Origin: Oncomelania hupensis
Lineage: Eukaryota > Mollusca > Gastropoda > Littorinimorpha > Pomatiopsidae
Direction of reading: 5' to 3'
Assembly (NCBI GenBank): GCA_036898135.1
Contig: CM072511.1
Location: forward strand, 27,304,610-27,368,609
Length of the DNA: 64,000 nt
Under the pieces are notes generated by a model. It saw only the letters and a program-made list of their open reading frames with translations, had not been told where the DNA came from and did not search any database. Both the position numbers and the translations under genes were made by a program. This document shows positions 26,901 to 34,100 of this stretch, piece by piece (the first letter of the stretch is position 1; every line of letters begins with the position of its first letter).

Positions 26901-28075
26901 CATCAGTGTATTTAGAGCCGGAGGTCTGGACGATCTCAAGGTCAAGAGCACAGAAAGCTCAAAACCAGTATTTGCATTTTAAGGCCACCATTTGTTTCTT
27001 TTTGTTTTTCCTGGGCACTCATTTTAATGTTAAATATTGCAAATTCCAGAAGGAGCATGTAAATCATATAAGCTTTGCCCAACAAAATATTTTATTTTTA
27101 ATTTTTTTTTAATTGTTTTTTTTTTTTTTTGGGGGGGGGGGGGGTGGGGGTGGGGGTGGGGTTGTACACTTTTTTTTTAAAAGCAAATTGAGCTGATCTA
27201 TATCTGAATGCTATTTTTAATATGCATCTAAATGTAAATATTTGCAGAAGAATATATACAGTGGAAACAATAATTATTTGTTTAAAACATATTGTATCGT
27301 TATCTGTAAAGCTTTTTAGGGTTTACCTGGTAACGCAAAAATGTAATGTAAACTTTGCCATTATTTGTTCATAATTCCCTCAAGGTCCATCTTTCTATCT
27401 CACTAATCTCATGAAATTTTTCCTTCAATGTGAAGCTTATTTTGACAATAATTTTGTACGGGTTGGTAGTTTTAGAGCAAATGTAGTGTTCCATTAAAAA
27501 AAAAACAACATAATATAGTGTTATCACATTTAGGAAAAATGATTTAAATTTTAACATGCAGCAGCTGATAGGAATGCAAGAGAAGTTATATTGTTTGTTG
27601 CAGGTTTGACTCATGATGGTTTGTACAGAATCAGTGGAAATTTGGCTGAAATTCAGCGGCTCAGATGTCTTATTGACAAAGGTATTGATACTTATTTTAC
27701 TGTTCTGTTATTTCAATTCAACGTTCTATTTTATTTTTCTCAAGAGTTTAGGTTCCTCTCTATCTAAATGATTTTGTGTTTTGTGATCTTACATTTTAAT
27801 TTGTTAATAAAGTTGTTTTTGGATGATTCATCACCAGGTTCAAATCCTATTGTGAGCAAGATAAAAGTGGCCGTTTTTCACTGTCACTCTTAGCAGTATG
27901 TTTGCTCTGGTGGTTCAGTGTTGATTTAAGTCTTTACCCCTTTTCTCTGGATTGTTGTTTTTTTTAAAATCCCCGTCTGCCATATCGCCAATAGTGGGTG
28001 TAGATGTTAAATTTCAATGTTCATTCGTTCGTACACATACACCCATACACACATATACACACACATGCAGTCATG

Positions 28076-28137
<62 letters not shown>

Positions 28138-31100
28138 CTGACAAACACAATAGCATACAGACAACACTGTTGTGAGTGGCAACCCTCTGATCAAGATTTT
28201 ATTTTCAAGGCACTTGACTTAAATATCATCACCGCACAATTAAAGTGCTGTCAAAGTATTTTCAAGGCCCCTGACTTAAATATCATCTTCGCACAATTAA
28301 AGTGCTGTCAAAAGTATTTTCAAGGCATTATTCCTGGGCAGGTTTTTCACCCACCGCACCTGTACAGTTGACTATTGTTGATCTATGATAATGGTGGACA
28401 CATTGCGAACATTTCAGTTATTTACACGACCAGTCATTACTTTCAGCCCTGATTACATCTCAGCGCTGTGTACCCCAGCAAACATTTTGGGTTTAGAAGG
28501 AGTACATTACTTTTTACATGCTAACGTATTTGAAACATAAACTTTGCACTGAAGTACACAGGTTTATAAATGCTCCTGGGGAACAAAATATCAGCCAAAG
28601 TCTTGATTTCAGTATGGGACATTTTCAGTCAACCAACCAATTCTGAACCACAATTAATACCACATATAAATTAGAAGTTTACCAAAATAGTAGCCAAGTT
28701 GAAACCAAACATATACCACTGTTATACTAATTTGAAACAAGTTTTAACACCAGTTTGATACATTTTAAAACAAAAAAACAATCCACAAGTAACGCGCTAA
28801 AGCATTTTGATCACGCTCCGATGATTTTTATTTTTGTGTGCCTACCCAGATCTTTTAAGGGAGATAAGCCATGTAGTGATTCTAGCAGACGGTCTTTAGA
28901 ATACTCATACACAATGATTTGATTCAAATTTGTGAATATTGGACATAGGGAATGCATAAAATATATTTGCAAACAGTCATCTCTTAAAGTGAATTAGACA
29001 TTTTTATAATTTGGATCATACTTTTGATCTACACCACAGATGCATTTCAACCTCTTGACTGCTTATGACGACTCATCTCATAATACAATTAGTGTGACGA
29101 ACTATGCCAATGACGTGTTATCTAGTCATCATCATTTTCTCTGCGTAATTAAATGGTCACCAACAAAAATACACACTGATTGGAAAGCTCAGAACATTAG
29201 CTGTTTAACATTTACGAGTTAGGTACGATAACCCCTTTTCATTGGCGGATGGTCGCCTGTCCCCCAACTCCCAAACCCATCCAACCCAAATGCTCGCAAA
29301 GCTGATCTAAGCGCCAAACAGGGACATAGACAAAAGGGACACACTACTGCACATCCATACATCCAACAATACAACAAAGATGATGTAATTGCTTCTTTCT
29401 CACTATCTCTCCTTATCTCTCATTAGGACTATAAAAATTAATTTATTAAAAATAATATATTTTTTGAATTAAAATAAATTTTTTAATTATTTTTTTTTTT
29501 GCAAGTAGCATGTTTATGTAGAAAATTAAACTACCTTTCAAAAATGTATTGGTGTTACCCAGTGTTTACATACAAGTCTCCTCTCTGAAAATCCTTGTCG
29601 GGAAGAGAGGGGACTATAAACTGATACACATACACAATGTTACCCAGTCATTTCTAATACTATTCAAGCTAGAATTTGTTGTAAATTTTTACAATTGCCT
29701 GTCAAATAGTTGTAACTCAGTCCCAATCCCCTCTTGGCAGCAAAATGGATAATGTCTTTATCCATGTTGATGTTCTTGTTATGATGATCATCCAAAAGAA
29801 CTGGCGTCAAACAGAAATGCTTTGTTTATGATGAAACAAGTTGATGACACTGGAGCTTGTAAACTTGCCATCAGTTATCAAACAGAAGTTTTTTTGTGCT
29901 TGTTGGTAAGTTTTAGCACACACACACACACACACAAAAAGAGCTATGTAGCACAGGAGTAGGCTTCTCTTCTTTGCTGGAGTCGTGTGTGATCAGTCAC
30001 TTTGGTGGCAACTTCCCGCTCCTCTGTTTAACCACACCTTCCAAGTCTATGTTTGTCCTCCTTAGTAGATTGCATCATCTCCTTGTTCCTTGTTCCTGCA
30101 ACAGCAATAAAACTTGATTAAAATAGATACACATACTTATTGAATGCATTAAAAAAAAAAAAAACAGTCTCCATTGCAAAATTAAGATACTGTGGAGAAA
30201 CGTTTTGACTGATTTAAAATGTAAAAGCAAAAAAACTTTGTTTGTTTCAGCGGATGAAGGGTACAGTCTGGTGGAGGATGAACAGTGGGATGTGCACACA
30301 CTGACTGGGGCTCTCAAGCTGTTTTTCAGAGAGCTGCGAGAACCTCTTTTTACTTTCAACTATGTGCAAAAGTTCACGGAGGCCATCAGTTAGTACCACA
30401 ATACTCACACACTCTCTCTCTCTCTTTCTATCTCTTTTATTATTTATTATCGAGGATTTTTATAGCGCACATATCTCACTGTACTTGGCGACTCAAGGCG
30501 CTGGCCGATACAGGATCTAACTCAAGCCGCCCGAGGCGCCAAATTGCAGCCTTTGGGCGCTTCATAATAACACTCCAGACAACTGAGCACAGTCCTTGGC
30601 AGCCAGGGATGGGGGAGAAGGACCTAGGTGCATGCTGGGGTGTTCTTGTCACCGGCACTCACCCATCTAGGACATGAGCGTCAGGATCTTTAAAGTCCGT
30701 TATGATGGAATGTATGCGACACAGACTAGACCTCGGTTTATACTCTCATCCGAAGGAATAGGAAAACGGGAGTAAAGTGTCTTTTTCAAGGACACAACAC
30801 AATGCCCTGGCCTGGGCTCAAACCCGGGACTTTCAGATCCGCAAGCTAAAGCTCTACCATTAGGCCACTGTGCCTCCGTCACTGTCTCTCTCTCTCTCTA
30901 ACATCACCCATTTTTCAGCTATAGGTAAAGTTTCACGGAGACCATCAGTAAGTACCACAACACACACTTTCTTTCTCTCTCTCTCTCTCTCTCCCCATCC
31001 CTCCCCCTACCTCCTCCACTCTCCATTCCCCCTTTTCTCCTCCCCTCCCCCTGCACAACAGGCCTAGATAACATTAGTATTACAACTGGGCGACACTTTA

Positions 31101-34100
31101 CTTTCTGCAAAACAAAATTTCACTTACAGAAAAGGAACTAATATAATAACTCAGTACATGCTCCCAGTGAAGATTTTCCATCAAAGTTGACCCAATCACA
31201 CTACACTGCTTTATACTTTCAAAGTAATAAGGTACTATTTCACTTGCAAGGTTCACTTCAACACGTGTGGACCATTTGTACTTGCTTCCCTTAAAAGTTT
31301 GACCTGACAAGTATCATAGTTATAATTATGCAAGCAGTCAACTTGCCAACAGCCAAACACCCGCCTTTTGTTCATTCAGACCCATATGTTTTTTAACTCA
31401 AAAATTAATTGCTACTATCTGAGACATGCAGAAAAACGTCTGATGGTCGTCGTCTAGATACAAAATGGCAGGCTTTTTGTGGTTTTGCAAACCGATTAGA
31501 CACAAGTACACGTACACTCACATATAAACATACATAAACAAGCGGTCCTGATCAGCTGGACGTCCTTCAGTCGCTGAGACGAGAAAAGAAAGGATGTACA
31601 AACAAGTACAACATGCAACAAATGACAAAGATTTATGATCACAATTTCAATCACACTTTATTCATACAATTAAAACGACTAACATTAACTGACAGGCGCT
31701 AAACTCAATAAAAGTGATGGGATGAAAAACAATGAACAGTCACAATAGCATCAACATGAGAATAGAGAAAGTCAAAGTCACAAGAATGTGGGAGAAGGAA
31801 AGGGAATAGATAGTTGATGGCAATGACTACACATGGTGGGAGAGATGAGGTCCGATCCAGATCCACGTGGTAAGAACTTGCCGCTTGCCCGGAAGGTGCC
31901 ACTTCCGGTGTCAACAAATGATACGCATGTTGTCAGGAGATGAGACCTACGCAGATTAGTCATCACAAAAAAAGGGGTAGACGATGACTTGGAGGTAGAC
32001 AAGCGATCACATAGAATCCACATCATGATGAAGAGCAGAGGTGAAGTAAGTAAAGTGAAGAAAAGTATGATAGGCCTGCAACAGTTAATGCATCCGAGGT
32101 AATCGCAGTCTATCCAGGATGTATCCAACATTCCCACTATTCCCCCTCTCATTCCTCCCCCTCTCTCCATCTTAGTTGTTTTAGCTCTATGCATCACTAA
32201 CTAACTAAAGTCCTTCATGATGGCACTAGCTAACTACACAGAAATTCCACCAAAATCGTCACCATACAAATTCAATTAATGTCAATTTAATATCCACTCA
32301 TGATTATAAACACAAGATGAAAATAGAATACGTCAAGATGAAATGGAATATTGTGCTGCATGAAGGATGGCTAAATAAACTGTCATACACCTTCAAGCCT
32401 CTACTCCTCACCACCCATGCTTACAACCACAGCCACGCCACAACCTAGCGCAAGCAACCTCACACAAGCATGCGCGCACAACACAAGAGTCTTTGACAAA
32501 ATAAAATGTAAGTTTTCACGTACCCAATACAACTTATGGAGAGCAGGAATCACTGCCGAGTTGCCCCGCCACAATTCTGGAGATTGACACAGTACTAAGA
32601 TACCACACACTACCAATCCTGGCAGTCCAACAGACAACAAGTGACCTCACATCACACAAACTCACAAGGCAACAGTCACAAACTAGACTTTCAACACGCT
32701 CGTTGGAATGAGCTAGGCTACTTTTCTTTAGCATTACTGCTCATAAAAAAACCGGCTATTTTCACAGACCAAAGTTATTCTCAAAGACAACTTAATCTTC
32801 TAAAACGCTGCCAACTGTCTGTCACTGAACAAACACTGTCACTGCCTATTAAGCGCTGTGAATTTACTTTAAGAGAATTCAAAATCATAAGAAGATCCAA
32901 GACACTCAAAAAAATAGGTCTTTCCTCGTTGAAACTCTAGCCTGTAGTGCGCATATTAAAAAACGTAATACATTTGATAATACTCTGTCTTGCCCTCGGA
33001 AGGTTATAATCCTCCCTCATCTTTCGCTACAGCTACGTGCACTTCGTGAAGTTATCCTTCCACCTTTCATCCATCCCTATTCACTTCCACTATATCATCC
33101 ACTCTCGAACCCGTATGTTATCCAAACTATCTGAGACAAAATACTTCTCGCTGCGCATCATGTGGGTAGTTACGATAGACTACTGTATACTGAAATTATG
33201 AGGTCAGGATACGCACCCTAATGATGTTACTACTGTTAGGCAGCTGCTAGTATGATGGACATTTTGGCCTGCTTTGGTAATCAAGGTTCTAGGTCAAACA
33301 AATGTGACAGTCATTGACCTGTGTTATAAATGAGCTGTTGAGTTATTGACAATTTGGCTTATTACCTCCTTTGATCTCTGTAGTCTCCAAGGGATATGAT
33401 TGGTCTGGGTACTAACTGTGCATTGTCATTCAGATTGCTTGAGAGATTTATGACTGAAGCATCAATGTATTTTTGCGTAACAGAAATCAACTTAAATTAA
33501 AAAATTTGTTTGTAGAGGCGACCCCCGCAATGATTTTATTAAATTTGAAATGAAGATCAAATAATGAAAAGTCCATTTTTACTAGTATATTTTTTAATTA
33601 GATTGTTTTTCTTATTTAGTAACAATACAGAAATATTAAAAGAATGGCAATGTGGGTATCAGGTTGCTTTTTTTGTGTGACTTGACAGAGAATGATCCAT
33701 TAACCTTTAATCAGTATTATTATTTTTACTCGTGATAGAAAGCAAACAGTTTTGCATCTGTGATCACTGTGAAATATGTGCGTTTTATAAATACATCTAT
33801 TGCTATGATTATTATTATTGATGTTGTTGTTATTCATAAAAAAAATTGTTGCATCATTGTAAGTTAATGTCAGCCAGCCCTTCCCAAACCCATTCTGTAC
33901 TTACCCCCTGTGGGTGTGCCGGGGGTTTCTGTATAAATAGTATCCCCACTTTCTGGAAATTTAGTGCTTTAAATTCCCACTGTCGCTGTCTTTCTCCTTT
34001 GTTCTTTCTCATTCCTATTCTGTTCTATCAATCTACTATACTATCTTCTTCGCTAGATCAGTCACCTACCTTTTTTCTTGAAAACTCTTCCGGGACAAAA

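Noticed and set aside
28081..28137. Possible CRISPR-like array
   Set aside because: Simple GACA tetramer repeat without spacers. No direct-repeat/spacer pattern occurs anywhere in the window.
30823..30883. tRNA gene on the minus strand
   Set aside because: A- and B-box-like sequences exist, but the arms do not pair as a tRNA and a SINE body follows.
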